This document shows, one piece after another, positions 51,761-60,905 of a stretch of DNA of 64,000 nt. A program made the translations under genes and the position numbers. The DNA comes from Roseibium polysiphoniae (GTDB lineage: Bacteria; Pseudomonadota; Alphaproteobacteria; Rhizobiales; Stappiaceae), in the NCBI RefSeq assembly GCF_014842925.1, contig NZ_JACYXJ010000003.1, positions 434,001 through 498,000 of the forward strand, read 5' to 3'. The notes under the pieces are model-generated. The model was given only the letters and a program-made list of their open reading frames with translations. It had not been told where the DNA came from and searched no databases. How positions within the stretch are numbered: the stretch's first letter is position 1; each line of letters starts with the position of its first letter.

Positions 51761-53088
51761 TGTTTTTGTGGTCCGTGAATTTCGTCGAGAAGCTTGGCCA
51801 TCTCGTCCTCGATGGGGTTGGATGCTTGTGATGCCGGTGCCTTGTTCTCTTCCTCGGGTGTTGAGGTGTCGGCACTCGCTTTTGTTTCCGGCTCGGACGG
51901 TTTTTCGATGTCCTGAGCGTTGTTTTGCGGATCTATGTTCGCTTTCGGCTGCTCTGCAGGCGTGTCGGCTTGCGGCTCCACCTTGATTGGTGGGGCTACG
52001 TCAGCCGTGGCTGGCGGCGTCGGGATTGTGGGCGCTTGCTTTGCCTCGTTCGTGGGCTCGGCGGGAGCGCTTTCGACAGCTGGTGGGGTTTCCACAGGCG
52101 GAACTGCTGGAGCGGCAGGAGGTATGATTGCAGTCTTGGCGCGGGCTGCGGGTCCAGAGGACGGCGGCGATACAGGCCGGCCGGGCGCAAGCGCTGCTCT
52201 GAGGGCAGGGGTGCCGAGGCCGTTTGTCGCCTGCTGACCTGCTGGCGCGCTTTCTGAACTGGAACCGCTTCTGCCAGCCAGCGGTTGAGTCCGCTGCGGG
52301 GCAGGGCGGGCAGCCGGAAGAGGTGCTGGCGCAGGCCGCGGCGGCATGACCGGGGCCGTGCGTTGTGACGGCTCGCCTTCCGGTGCTGGTTTCTTCTCAC
52401 CAAAGCCTGCAGTCAGCTTCCCTGCAGCTGCCGCCTTCAAAAGCGACCTGGCCGGATTAACAGGGGCGTCGCCACGGACATTTTGCGGCGCCTTGTCATC
52501 CGCCGTTGCTTTCGGAGCGGCCTGCGCCCTTGGGTTTTGGGGACGGGTCATGCCGACCGGAGGCGTGGGGGCGGCTGGCGCAGCCTTGGTTGTCTGTGCT
52601 GGAGCGGCAGCGCGTTCGGGATGGCTTGCGCGCAACGCTGCATGAGCCACATCGACAGGAGCGGCAGAATGTGCCGGATCGGCTAGCGGGGAATCGCTGC
52701 TGGTTGCTGCCGTGGTGTATCCGGCGGCTGTCGGCGCAATGACCTGACCCGAGGCCTGGGGCCGTGGGCCGCCTGCCGTGAGTGGTGCGGTCTTGATGAT
52801 GTTCTGCTCAACCACGACGTCGGTTGGGCCGCCCACCAGAATCAGATGTTCAACGTTGTCGCGGCGGATCAGGAGAAGGCGTCTGCGCGTGTCAATGTTG
52901 GTGGCGTCCATGACCGCGATGCGCGGCTGGCGGTTGCGGCCATTGGCAATTCGTGTGCCCGTAAGCCGTTTCAAGATCATGACGAAAAGAGCGATAAGAA
53001 TCAGAACGATGCCTAGAGAAATGGCGAAGGCGAGGCCTCTGGCCAAACCGTCCGAGACGCCAAATGTCTCTGCAATCCAAGTGTACAT
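51757..53088 (-). CDS. fliO: FliO-like flagellar biosynthesis protein with long disordered tail
   Basis: A 443-residue FliO-like protein, far longer than the 100-200 residues usual. The N-terminal part has one membrane helix (about 15-40, [21 protein letters not shown]) and a short FliO domain ([43 protein letters not shown]). The remaining 330 residues are Pro/Ala/Thr-rich low complexity ending in a short amphipathic helix ([14 protein letters not shown]). FliO helps assemble FliP. I start at the ATG at 53088 with GAGG upstream. Its stop overlaps the fliP start. Confidence 0.85.
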   Translation of the reverse strand: MYTWIAETFGVSDGLARGLAFAISLGIVLILIALFVMILKRLTGTRIANGRNRQPRIAVMDATNIDTRRRLLLIRRDNVEHLILVGGPTDVVVEQNIIKTAPLTAGGPRPQASGQVIAPTAAGYTTAATSSDSPLADPAHSAAPVDVAHAALRASHPERAAAPAQTTKAAPAAPTPPVGMTRPQNPRAQAAPKATADDKAPQNVRGDAPVNPARSLLKAAAAGKLTAGFGEKKPAPEGEPSQRTAPVMPPRPAPAPLPAARPAPQRTQPLAGRSGSSSESAPAGQQATNGLGTPALRAALAPGRPVSPPSSGPAARAKTAIIPPAAPAVPPVETPPAVESAPAEPTNEAKQAPTIPTPPATADVAPPIKVEPQADTPAEQPKANIDPQNNAQDIEKPSEPETKASADTSTPEEENKAPASQASNPIEDEMAKLLDEIHGPQKQ

Positions 53089-53414
53089 GCCTACCTCGTT
53101 TAGTGCCCGCACATGTGTTCGCGGTCCGGACATGTCGACCTGCAGCAGCAGGACGTCGCCTTCTTGTTCCGCTCGTCGCGCCGCCAGTCGAACGCCTTGA
53201 TGAAGTAGCGTCTCGTCAACGTTGCTTCTGGTTCGTTACACTCCGTAAGGTCAATTCCCTGTGGAGCGGTTGGCGCGAATCCTTCATTCTGGCAAAGTTA
53301 ACAGAAGTGGGAAAAAACTGCCTGCCAACGAGCTGGTAAACTTTACGAATTGCAAAATGCGAAGAGCTCATCCACCGATTTCTGCTGGCGTTTCCTTGGG
53401 TGCCCCATATCGCG
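53089..53414. other. intergenic region between fliO and flgB
   Basis: About 380 noncoding bases separate the divergent fliO and flgB genes. The right end (53415-53474) holds the flgB control sites listed separately. The rest has a TTAAC half-site at 53299 and a short A-rich tract near 53310; I found no sigma-54 element for fliO and no small gene with a convincing ribosome site. Confidence 0.4.
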
Positions 53415-53429
53415 TTAACCATTCGTTAA
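53415..53429 (+). promoter_or_regulatory. CtrA box of the flgB operon
   Basis: TTAA-CCATTCG-TTAA, an exact TTAA-N7-TTAA match, 50 bases before the chosen flgB start, compatible with a -35 position. A second imperfect site (TTAA-CGAATGG-TGAA) at 53460-53474 has the same spacer in inverse orientation and would overlap the translation start. Confidence 0.75.
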
Positions 53430-53438
53430 CCTTTAGAT

Positions 53439-53452
53439 CGGCAATGTTTGCC
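53439..53452 (+). promoter_or_regulatory. GGCAA-TGT-TTGCC palindrome at flgB
   Basis: A 13-base inverted repeat 10 bases downstream of the CtrA box, about where -10 or +1 should be. It matches the element before fliX in both arms. In Caulobacter the fliF promoter has a CtrA box plus an FlbD repressor site in just this arrangement. Confidence 0.5.
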
Positions 53453-53478
53453 TAGATTGTTAACGAATGGTGAATCGC

Positions 53479-53883
53479 ATGGCTCTGACAGACCTGCCTG
53501 TGTTCCAGGCCTTGAAGTCCAAAATGCAGTGGCATCAGACGCGTCAGGGGGTTCTCGCCGAGAACATTGCCAATGCAGATACGCCGAAGTATCGCGCCAA
53601 GGAACTGAAATCCTACGCTTTCTCGGACCATATCGGCGCAAGCAGTTTCGGCATTCAGGCTGAGGTGACCAAGTCCGGGCACATCAGCGGCACGATTTCT
53701 GCAAGCTCCAACGGCAAGGTGGACAAGCAAGCCATGTTCGAGGTCACCCCGAGTGGCAACAACGTGGTGCTCGAGGAGCAGATGATGAAGGTCACCGAAA
53801 ACCAGATGGACTTCCAGGCGGCCTCAACCCTCTATTCCAAGAGCCTTGGCCTGATCAGAACCGCCCTTTCAAAGTCCGCATGA
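53479..53883 (+). CDS. flgB: proximal rod protein FlgB
   Basis: Rod subunit of 134 residues with MQWHQTRQGVLAENIANADTPKYRAKEL at the N terminus and VTENQMDFQAASTLYSKSLGLIRTAL at the C terminus, both typical. An in-frame ATG 12 bases earlier (53467) is possible; neither has a strong ribosome site. It heads flgB-flgC-fliE-fliQ-fliR-flhB, the rod base and export gate, downstream of a CtrA box. Confidence 0.94.
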   Translation: MALTDLPVFQALKSKMQWHQTRQGVLAENIANADTPKYRAKELKSYAFSDHIGASSFGIQAEVTKSGHISGTISASSNGKVDKQAMFEVTPSGNNVVLEEQMMKVTENQMDFQAASTLYSKSLGLIRTALSKSA

Positions 53884-53927
53884 CCACCGGCTCGCGGCTA
53901 ACTGCTTGAGCTGTCAGGAGAACTAAA

Positions 53928-54338
53928 ATGGATCTCATCAAGTCGCTGTTTGTCTCGGCATCGGGTCTGAAGGCCCAAAACGGCCGCATGCGGATCATCG
54001 CGGAAAACGTTGCCAATGCGGACAGTACGGGGCGGACGCCGGGCGAGGATCCCTACCGGCGCAAGATCGCGACCTTCAAGAGCCACTTCGATAAGGAAGT
54101 TGGCGGCGAGATGGTCCAGCTTGGCAAGCTTTCAGAAGACACGACGCCGTTTGAAGTGCGCTATGAGCCAGGCCATCCAGCTGCCGATGAAAAGGGCTAC
54201 GTGAAGGCGCCGAACGTCAACACGCTGGTCGAGACCGTCGACATGCGCGAGGCGCAGCGGTCCTACGAGGCGAACTTGAACGTCATCGAGGCAACGCGCC
54301 GCATGGTGCAGAAAACGATCGACATCCTGAGGGCCTGA
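53928..54338 (+). CDS. flgC: proximal rod protein FlgC
   Basis: Rod subunit of 136 residues, equal to the family norm. Signatures: LFVSASGLKAQNGRMRIIAENVANADSTGRTP and VNTLVETVDMREAQRSYEANLNVIEATRRMVQKTIDILR. AGGAG precedes the ATG by 8 bases. It follows flgB by 44 bases. Confidence 0.97.
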   Translation: MDLIKSLFVSASGLKAQNGRMRIIAENVANADSTGRTPGEDPYRRKIATFKSHFDKEVGGEMVQLGKLSEDTTPFEVRYEPGHPAADEKGYVKAPNVNTLVETVDMREAQRSYEANLNVIEATRRMVQKTIDILRA

Positions 54339-54405
54339 TAGCCATTCGGCTGGCGGGCCCAAGAGGTCCGGTCCGACGTAAAACTCCAACAAAGGCGAGG
54401 GCATC

Positions 54406-54720
54406 ATGTCTACTCCATCGGTTGCAAACAATGCCTATCAGATGGCGGCGAAACTCGCGCAGCAGGCTGCATCTCCGGGCGACATGCCTGCGGGACCGGA
54501 GAGCGTCGACTTCGGCCAGATGGTTCAGGAAGCCGTCGAGAGCGTTGTCGACAAGGGCCGTGACATGGATTCCAAGTCGATCGGTCTCATCGAGGGCCGC
54601 ACGGACGTTGTCGATGTGGTGACTGCGGTTGCTGAAACCGAAATGGCCTTGGAAACCATGGTCTCGGTTCGCGATCGGGTGATCTCTGCCTATGAAGAGA
54701 TCATGCGGATGCCGATCTGA
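54406..54720 (+). CDS. fliE: hook-basal body complex protein FliE
   Basis: A 104-residue FliE, the junction between the MS ring/export gate and the rod. The C-terminal part, DMDSKSIGLIEGRTDVVDVVTAVAETEMALETMVSVRDRVISAYEEIMRMPI, is diagnostic. It lies 67 bases after flgC and is followed closely by fliQ. Confidence 0.95.
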   Translation: MSTPSVANNAYQMAAKLAQQAASPGDMPAGPESVDFGQMVQEAVESVVDKGRDMDSKSIGLIEGRTDVVDVVTAVAETEMALETMVSVRDRVISAYEEIMRMPI

Positions 54721-54742
54721 CCCTGACCGCGAAAGGCTGCGC

Positions 54743-55012
54743 ATGACTGGCGGCGAGGTACTTGATATCGCTCGAGAGGGCGTCTGGACGATGATCCTCG
54801 TGGCAGGCCCGACCATGATTGTCGGGCTTGTGGTTGGTGTTGTGATTGCGCTGTTTCAGGCGCTGACGCAGATCCAGGAAATGACCCTGGTCTTTGTCCC
54901 TAAGATCCTGGCAATTTTCGTGACGCTTTTGATCACGATGCCCTTCATGGGCCAACTCCTGGCGAGCTTCACGGCAAGGATCGGCGAGCTGATCCTTCAA
55001 ACCCCGGCGTGA
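54743..55012 (+). CDS. fliQ: flagellar export gate protein FliQ
   Basis: An 89-residue export-gate protein with two membrane helices (VWTMILVAGPTMIVGLVVGVVIALF and FVPKILAIFVTLLITMPFM) joined by the TQIQEMTLVF loop. I start at the ATG at 54743 with AAAGG 7 bases upstream; a longer frame from 54692 would overlap fliE. It stands 55 bases before fliR. Confidence 0.96.
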   Translation: MTGGEVLDIAREGVWTMILVAGPTMIVGLVVGVVIALFQALTQIQEMTLVFVPKILAIFVTLLITMPFMGQLLASFTARIGELILQTPA

Positions 55013-55067
55013 CCGGGAAGCTCATGACTTGCGCCAACCGCAGGCCAATGACAGGGAAGGGGGCGGC

Positions 55068-55841
55068 ATGACACTGCAGCTTGACTTCCTGCCTGAAATT
55101 GGCGCGATCTTCATGCTCATGTTTGCGCGCATCGGCACCATGCTGATGCTCATGCCGGCGTTGGGCGAAACATCGGTGCCCATGCGGGTACGCTTGGTTC
55201 TTGCCCTGATGCTGACGCTGGCGCTCTACCCGATCGGTTCCACGACCTATCCCGCTAACCTGATGGATGATTTTCCGCGTCTGCTGTTGCTGATGGGCAG
55301 CGAGTTGCTGCTCGGTTTCGTGATCGGCCTGTGCGCGAAGATGATTACCTTTGCATTGCAGACCGCCGGCGTGATCATCGCCAGCCAGTCGAGCCTCGCA
55401 ATGGCCCTTGGTACGGATGTGACCAACTCGGGTCAGCAGGGTGCGTTGGTGTCCAACTATCTGTCGATCCTCGGCATCACGCTGATTTTCGTGACGGACA
55501 CCCACTACCTGATCATCGCGGCCATGCACGACAGCTTCGTCATGTTTCCGCCCGGCGGTGCGCTGCCGATTTCTGATCTCGCGGCAATGGTGACGCAAAC
55601 CGTTGCCGATGTGTTTTCCATCGCGGTGCGCATGAGCGCGCCATTCATTGTGGTCGGCATCGTTTTCTATTTCGGCCTCGGCTTGCTCAACAAGCTGATG
55701 CCGCAGATGCAGATCTTCTTCATTGCCATGCCCGTGAACATTGCGATCGGGTTGGGGCTCTTGCTTGTGCTGCTTACGACGATGATGACTTTCTACATGA
55801 GTCACTTCGAGCAGGCCGTCGGCAAGCTGACGCTGGGCTAG
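55068..55841 (+). CDS. fliR: flagellar export gate protein FliR
   Basis: A 257-residue export-gate membrane protein with about six hydrophobic helices. MLMFARIGTMLMLMPALGETSVPMRVRL and LLMGSELLLGFVIGLCAKMITFALQTAGVIIASQSSLAMA are family signatures. Start at the ATG at 55068, preceded by GGAAGGGGG. The stop is 9 bases before flhB. Confidence 0.96.
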   Translation: MTLQLDFLPEIGAIFMLMFARIGTMLMLMPALGETSVPMRVRLVLALMLTLALYPIGSTTYPANLMDDFPRLLLLMGSELLLGFVIGLCAKMITFALQTAGVIIASQSSLAMALGTDVTNSGQQGALVSNYLSILGITLIFVTDTHYLIIAAMHDSFVMFPPGGALPISDLAAMVTQTVADVFSIAVRMSAPFIVVGIVFYFGLGLLNKLMPQMQIFFIAMPVNIAIGLGLLLVLLTTMMTFYMSHFEQAVGKLTLG

Positions 55842-55850
55842 GAGAGCGCC

Positions 55851-56930
55851 ATGGCAGAAGGTTCCGATGACTCGGAGAAAACCGAGGACCCCACGCAAAA
55901 GCGCTTGAAAGATGCGCATGACAAGGGGGACGTACCGAAATCTCAGGAAGTCAGCACCTGGTTCACATTGGCCGGGAGCGCGATGGTGATCGCCATCTTC
56001 TCACCGACCGTGGCCGCATCGCTTTCGGGGCTGCTGCGCGGCTATCTGGAACACGCCCATCAGATCCCGATGGACGGGTATGCGCTGCGGGCCTTGTGGC
56101 GGGACACGGGGCAGTCGCTCGCGCTGATCGTGGGGCGTCCGCTGCTTGCCCTGGTGGCCATGGCCGTGGCGGGCAATATGGTTCAGCACCAGATGGTCTT
56201 CACGGCTGAGACGATCAAGCCGAAACTGTCGAAGATCTCGCCTCTGTCCGGCTTCAAGCGCTTGTTCTCCTCCGAGAGCCTGGTCAACTTTGCCAAGGGC
56301 GTGGCGAAGATCGCGACGGTGGGAACCATCATGGTTCTGGTGCTTTGGCCGCACAGGGACGAGGCCGACACCATCATTTTTGCAGAAACGGTGATCCTGC
56401 TTGAGGAAGCGCGGGTGCTGGTGCTCCAGCTTCTTGCAGCGATCCTTGCCGTGATGACCCTTGTTGCGGGCGCGGATTTTCTCTACCAGCGCCACAAGTG
56501 GTTCGAAAAGCAGAAGATGTCCCTTCAGGAAGTGAAGGAAGAATACAAGCAGACCGAGGGTGATCCGCACGTCAAGGGCAAGATCCGGCAGTTGCGCATG
56601 GAGCGCAGCCGCAAGCGCATGATGGCAGCGGTGCCGCAGGCGACGGTGGTGGTCACCAACCCGACGCACTATGCAGTGGCCTTGAAATATGAAGATGGAA
56701 TGGGCGCGCCGACCTGTCTCGCCAAGGGCATCGACGCGGTTGCCTTGAAGATCAGGGAAGTGGCCAAGGGACATGAAATTCCGGTGATCGAGAATCCTCC
56801 GCTCGCGCGTGCGCTTTATGCCAGTGTCGAAATTGATCAGGAAGTGCCCGAAGAACACTTCAAGGCGGTCGCGGAAGTGATCGGCTTTGTCTTTAAAATG
56901 CGGAAACGCTCTGGATGGCGCTCGAAATAG
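55851..56930 (+). CDS. flhB: flagellar export switch protein FlhB
   Basis: A 359-residue inner-membrane protein that switches export from rod/hook to filament substrates. The start DDSEKTEDPTQKRLKDAHDKGDVPKSQEV is typical, four membrane helices follow, and the autocleavage motif NPTH lies near residue 273 (VVTNPTHYAVALKYEDG). MSLQEVKEEYKQTEGDPHVKGKIR is the conserved linker. It ends the flgB operon, 84 bases before cckA. Confidence 0.97.
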   Translation: MAEGSDDSEKTEDPTQKRLKDAHDKGDVPKSQEVSTWFTLAGSAMVIAIFSPTVAASLSGLLRGYLEHAHQIPMDGYALRALWRDTGQSLALIVGRPLLALVAMAVAGNMVQHQMVFTAETIKPKLSKISPLSGFKRLFSSESLVNFAKGVAKIATVGTIMVLVLWPHRDEADTIIFAETVILLEEARVLVLQLLAAILAVMTLVAGADFLYQRHKWFEKQKMSLQEVKEEYKQTEGDPHVKGKIRQLRMERSRKRMMAAVPQATVVVTNPTHYAVALKYEDGMGAPTCLAKGIDAVALKIREVAKGHEIPVIENPPLARALYASVEIDQEVPEEHFKAVAEVIGFVFKMRKRSGWRSK

Positions 56931-57014
56931 GCGTGGATTGGTTGAATTTCCGGGCATTGCACAGAATGCTGGGACGAGGCTCGGCGATCTGATTCGAGCC
57001 AGGGAGTTTTGGGA

Positions 57015-59564
57015 ATGAATGATCTGGACGGCGCACCGAGCGAGCCGATGATCGACCGGCCTGAACGGGGCGGCAATATCGGGCTGCTGATCGCCTTGGC
57101 CGTTGCTCTGGTCGCGGCGGCGGCGGGGTTTGCCATTGTCGGCAAAACCCAGTCTCAGCCTTTCGTTCTGGCGCTGCTCGGCATTCTTGCCGTCGTCGGT
57201 GTGTTTTGTCTGTTCGCAGGGGCTATCGGCTTTTTGCGTTTCGGCACCGGCCGGTCTGGCAACCCGATTGCCTCGGCCTTTCTGAATTCTCTTGATGACG
57301 GAGCGCTGATCACCGATTCCGAAGGGCGCCTCGTCTATGCCAACCAGGCCTATGCGGATCTGACCGGCGCGGAAACCGCAGCCGACATCCGGGTCATGGA
57401 ACGTGTGTTTTCGAGCGATCCCGACGCGGCCGACGCGATCTTTCGCTTGTCTCAGGCCATGCGTGACGGGCTGCGGGCTCAGGAAGAAATTCGCATGCCG
57501 ATGCCGCTTGGTCGCAGCGAAGGCAGCCCGCATTGGTATCGTGTCTCAATCCGGCCGCTCTTGCTGCCGCGCAAGGAGGGGGGCACAGGCCGCCGTCTTG
57601 CCGTGTGGCAATTGGCCGACATCACCCGCGACCGGGCAGAACAGGAAAACTCCTTCCAGGAGCTGCAGCGGGTCATCAACTTCCTCGATCATGCCCCTGC
57701 CGGTTTCTTCTCCTGCGACGGGGAAGGGCGCATTGTCTATCTCAACGCGACGCTGGCCGACTGGCTGGGCTACGACCTTGCCCAATTCATGGCGGGCGAA
57801 CTCGATCTCGGCGAGATCGTGCGTGGTGACGGCACCGAGTTGATCCGTTCGGTCAAGGGCCAGGCGGGCGAAGTCAAGAGCGAGACCTTCGACCTTGATT
57901 TCGTGGCGCGCAACGGCCGCAGTTTCCCCGTGCGCCTGCTGCACAGGGTTCCCTTTGGCGACAATGGCCAGGCGGGCGACAGCCGCACGCTGGTTCTCAA
58001 CCGCTCACGCGGCGAGGAAGCATCGGAAGCCCTGCGGGCCGCAGAGGTTCGCTTCGCGCGCTTCTTCAACAACACGCCTATCGCGATTGCCTCGCTCGAT
58101 ACGGAAGGCAGGGTGCTGCGCACCAATGCGCCGTTCCTGAGACTGTTCGGTGCGGTCGACCTGAGCGGTGAGCCGCCGAAGCTGGAAAACTATGTTGCGG
58201 AGAGCGGGCGTGAGGATCTTGGCAAGGCGCTGACGGCCGCTGGCCATGGCATTGGCGAGATCGCGCCCATCGACATTCCGCTGAATGACGGCAATGATCC
58301 GCGCTCGGCCACCTTCTATGTGTCTGCCGTGCAGGAAGGCGAAGGTGATGGCGAGGCGGCCATCGTCTATGCGCTGGAAACGACCCAGCAGCGGGCGCTC
58401 GAGGCTCAGTTCGCCCAGAGCCAGAAGATGCAGGCCATCGGCCAGCTGGCCGGCGGTGTGGCGCATGACTTCAACAACGTCTTGACCGCGATCATCGGTT
58501 TCTCCGACCTGCTGCTCGCCAGCCATCGTCCGACCGATCCGTCCTTCCAGGACATAATGAACATCAAGCAGAACGCCAACCGTGCCGCCGGCCTTGTCCG
58601 GCAGCTGCTTGCGTTCTCGCGCCGTCAGACCCTGCGGCCACAACAGCTTGAACTGAATGATGTTTTGGCCGACCTGTCTATTCTGCTCGACCGCCTGCTC
58701 GGCGAAAAGGTCGAGCTGAAGGTGATCCATGGCCGGGATTTGTGGCCGGTGATGGCCGATCTCAATCAGCTCGAGCAGGTCATCGTCAATCTGGCAGTGA
58801 ATGCGGGCGATGCCATGGCCGATGGCGGCAAGCTGACCATCCGCACATCGAATGTGACCGAGGCGGCCTCGACGCAATTCGAAAACACGCGCGGCATGCC
58901 GCCGGGCGAATACACGCTGGTCGAAGTGACGGACACCGGTCACGGCATGCCGCCCGAGATCATGGAAAAGATCTTTGATCCGTTCTTCTCGACCAAGGAA
59001 GTCGGCAAGGGAACAGGCCTGGGCTTGTCCACGGTTTACGGCATCGTCAAACAGACTGGCGGATTCATCTTCTGCACCAGCGAGATTGATGCCGGCACGA
59101 CATTCCGCCTGTTCCTCCCGCGTCACATCCCGGCCTTCGTCGAAGAGCCTGTTGTCGAGGCCAAGCCGGAGCAGGAGAAGGTCGCGGATCTGACTGGCTC
59201 TGCCTCGATTCTCCTGGTCGAGGATGAGGAAGCAGTACGTGCCTTTGGAGCGCGTGCGCTAGCCTCGCGCGGCTACACCGTCTTTGAGGCGGGCACGGGC
59301 ACGGAAGCGCTCGAGGTGATGGAAGAAGTCGACGGCAAGATTGATCTTGTGGTCTCCGACGTGGTGATGCCGGAAATGGACGGGCCGACGCTTCTCGTCG
59401 AATTGCGCAAGACCCAGCCGGATCTCAAGATCATCTTTGTCTCGGGCTATGCTGAAGACGCGTTTGAGGAAAATCTGCCGGAAAACGAGAAGTTCTTCTT
59501 CCTGCCCAAGCCCTTCACGCTCAAGCAGCTCGCGACCACGGTCAAGGAAGTGCTGAACAGCTAG
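57015..59564 (+). CDS. cckA: cell-cycle hybrid histidine kinase CckA
   Basis: An 849-residue hybrid kinase. Two N-terminal membrane helices (about 20-42 and 50-77), three PAS-like regions (about 85-200, 215-320, 335-450), a DHp domain with the phosphorylated histidine in [20 protein letters not shown] (about 485), an ATPase domain ([32 protein letters not shown]) and a C-terminal receiver with the aspartate in [14 protein letters not shown] (about 781) and lysine in LPKPF. The layout is that of CckA, which feeds phosphate through ChpT to CtrA. The flhB-cckA neighbourhood also occurs in Caulobacter. Start: ATG at 57015 with AGGGAG upstream. Confidence 0.93.
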   Translation: MNDLDGAPSEPMIDRPERGGNIGLLIALAVALVAAAAGFAIVGKTQSQPFVLALLGILAVVGVFCLFAGAIGFLRFGTGRSGNPIASAFLNSLDDGALITDSEGRLVYANQAYADLTGAETAADIRVMERVFSSDPDAADAIFRLSQAMRDGLRAQEEIRMPMPLGRSEGSPHWYRVSIRPLLLPRKEGGTGRRLAVWQLADITRDRAEQENSFQELQRVINFLDHAPAGFFSCDGEGRIVYLNATLADWLGYDLAQFMAGELDLGEIVRGDGTELIRSVKGQAGEVKSETFDLDFVARNGRSFPVRLLHRVPFGDNGQAGDSRTLVLNRSRGEEASEALRAAEVRFARFFNNTPIAIASLDTEGRVLRTNAPFLRLFGAVDLSGEPPKLENYVAESGREDLGKALTAAGHGIGEIAPIDIPLNDGNDPRSATFYVSAVQEGEGDGEAAIVYALETTQQRALEAQFAQSQKMQAIGQLAGGVAHDFNNVLTAIIGFSDLLLASHRPTDPSFQDIMNIKQNANRAAGLVRQLLAFSRRQTLRPQQLELNDVLADLSILLDRLLGEKVELKVIHGRDLWPVMADLNQLEQVIVNLAVNAGDAMADGGKLTIRTSNVTEAASTQFENTRGMPPGEYTLVEVTDTGHGMPPEIMEKIFDPFFSTKEVGKGTGLGLSTVYGIVKQTGGFIFCTSEIDAGTTFRLFLPRHIPAFVEEPVVEAKPEQEKVADLTGSASILLVEDEEAVRAFGARALASRGYTVFEAGTGTEALEVMEEVDGKIDLVVSDVVMPEMDGPTLLVELRKTQPDLKIIFVSGYAEDAFEENLPENEKFFFLPKPFTLKQLATTVKEVLNS

Positions 59565-59602
59565 GGATTTGCGGGTCGGAAGGACGTTTCAAGAAGCATC
59601 TT

Positions 59603-59629
59603 AATATATGAGTTTAATATTCATATATT
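59603..59629. promoter_or_regulatory. RirA-type iron-responsive operator
   Basis: Perfect inverted repeat with 9-base arms AATATATGA and TCATATATT around GTTTAATAT. The inner TGA-N9-TCA equals the iron-responsive operator bound by RirA in Hyphomicrobiales. It lies 63 bases before the start of the substrate-binding protein gene in an AT-rich promoter region, so repression in iron-replete cells is expected. Confidence 0.7.
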
Positions 59630-59691
59630 TCTTGGCTTATCCGTAGGCATGGAGTAGGACGCTAGGGCAGACAATCCAATTGGAGACCGTT

Positions 59692-60849
59692 ATGTCCCTA
59701 GCGACGAGAATTAGCGGCTTCCTTGGCGCACTTGCAGCCAGCGCGACCCTGATCGTGTCAGCCACCAATGCTCAAGCGGAAGCTTTGACTTTCACCGACA
59801 TCGCGGGCCGCGAAGTCACCCTTCAGGAAATGCCCGACAAGATCATCCTCGGCGAAGGCCGGATGATGTACGGCATTACGCCGTTGATCGAGGGCAATCC
59901 CTTCGAGAAAATCGTTGGCTGGAACAACGACCTGATCCTTTATGATCCTGATGGCTTTCGCCAGTTTGAGAGCGTCTATCCCGACGACACCGCCCGACTG
60001 ATCAACTTCGGCAACCCCTATGCCGGTGACTTCAGCATTGAGGCCGTTCTCGAATCGGAAGCTGATCTTGTGCTGCTGGAATCGGGCAGCCTGTTCAAGG
60101 CCGAAGAGACCGGTCTGATGGAAAAGCTCGGGGCTGCTGGCGTTCAGGTTGCCTTTGTCGATTTCCGACGGAATGCGACCGAGAATGTCGTGCCGTCGCT
60201 GCTGATGCTTGGCCGTATCTTCGGTGAAGAAAAGCGCGCGGCGGAATTTATCGACTTCTACATTTCCCAGATGCGGAAAGTCACCAACATCATCGACACG
60301 ATCCCGGCTGAGGAACGTCCGCTGGTGGTGGTCGAGAACGCGGCCGGTTGGCAGGTCGACTTCTGTTGCTGGTCGTTCGGTCCCTACAACTATGGCCGTT
60401 TCGTCGAGCTTGCTGGTGGCACCAACTATGCGTCGTCTTTGGCCAACGCCTATTCGGTCACGCTGAGCCTGGAAGGCATCATCGAAGCCAACCCGGCCCA
60501 CATCGTTGCGACCGGTGCCAACTGGTCGGAATCGCGTCCTGAGGTGACCTCTGTCCTGCTGGGCTATGATGCGGAAACGGAACCCAATGTGGCGCGCATC
60601 GATGCGCTTGCGAGCCGGGCCGGTTTCGCGGATCTGGAGGCGGTGAAGGCTGGCAACTACCACGCCATCTTCCACCAGTTCTACAATTCGCCTTACCACT
60701 TCGTGGCCATCCAGCAGCTGGCGAAATGGTTCCATCCTGATGATTTCGAGGATCTGGACCCCTGGGCGACCTTCGTCGAACTGCACGAACGCTTCCTGCC
60801 GTTTGACGCCAAGGGCACCTTCTGGATGTCCGCACAGGCGGCTGACTAG
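59692..60849 (+). CDS. iron-type ABC transporter substrate-binding protein
   Basis: Periplasmic binding protein of 385 residues. Signal peptide about 1-28 (ending TNAQA), then a FecB/TroA-like two-lobed fold: TFTDIAGREVTLQEMPDKII, ISxEAVLESEADLVLLESG and LSLEGIIEANPAHIVATG. The metal- or siderophore-binding residues cannot be read with confidence; a QVDFCCWSFGPYNYGRFVELAGG stretch with paired cysteines is unusual. GGAG precedes the ATG at 59692. It heads a three-gene uptake operon behind a RirA-like operator. Confidence 0.88.
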   Translation: MSLATRISGFLGALAASATLIVSATNAQAEALTFTDIAGREVTLQEMPDKIILGEGRMMYGITPLIEGNPFEKIVGWNNDLILYDPDGFRQFESVYPDDTARLINFGNPYAGDFSIEAVLESEADLVLLESGSLFKAEETGLMEKLGAAGVQVAFVDFRRNATENVVPSLLMLGRIFGEEKRAAEFIDFYISQMRKVTNIIDTIPAEERPLVVVENAAGWQVDFCCWSFGPYNYGRFVELAGGTNYASSLANAYSVTLSLEGIIEANPAHIVATGANWSESRPEVTSVLLGYDAETEPNVARIDALASRAGFADLEAVKAGNYHAIFHQFYNSPYHFVAIQQLAKWFHPDDFEDLDPWATFVELHERFLPFDAKGTFWMSAQAAD

Positions 60850-60905
60850 CCAGACAATGGTCCGTGGCCTGCGGGCTGCGGACCTTTCATTTCCGGATTT
60901 TGAAC

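Noticed and set aside
56001..57533. A 510-codon minus-strand frame across flhB and cckA
   Set aside because: It spans two well-supported genes, is His/Arg-rich and shows no recognisable domain.
59603..59629. Fur or Irr box instead of RirA operator
   Set aside because: The TGA-N9-TCA core with AT-rich arms fits RirA sites better than the Fur 19-mer or the Irr ICE motif.
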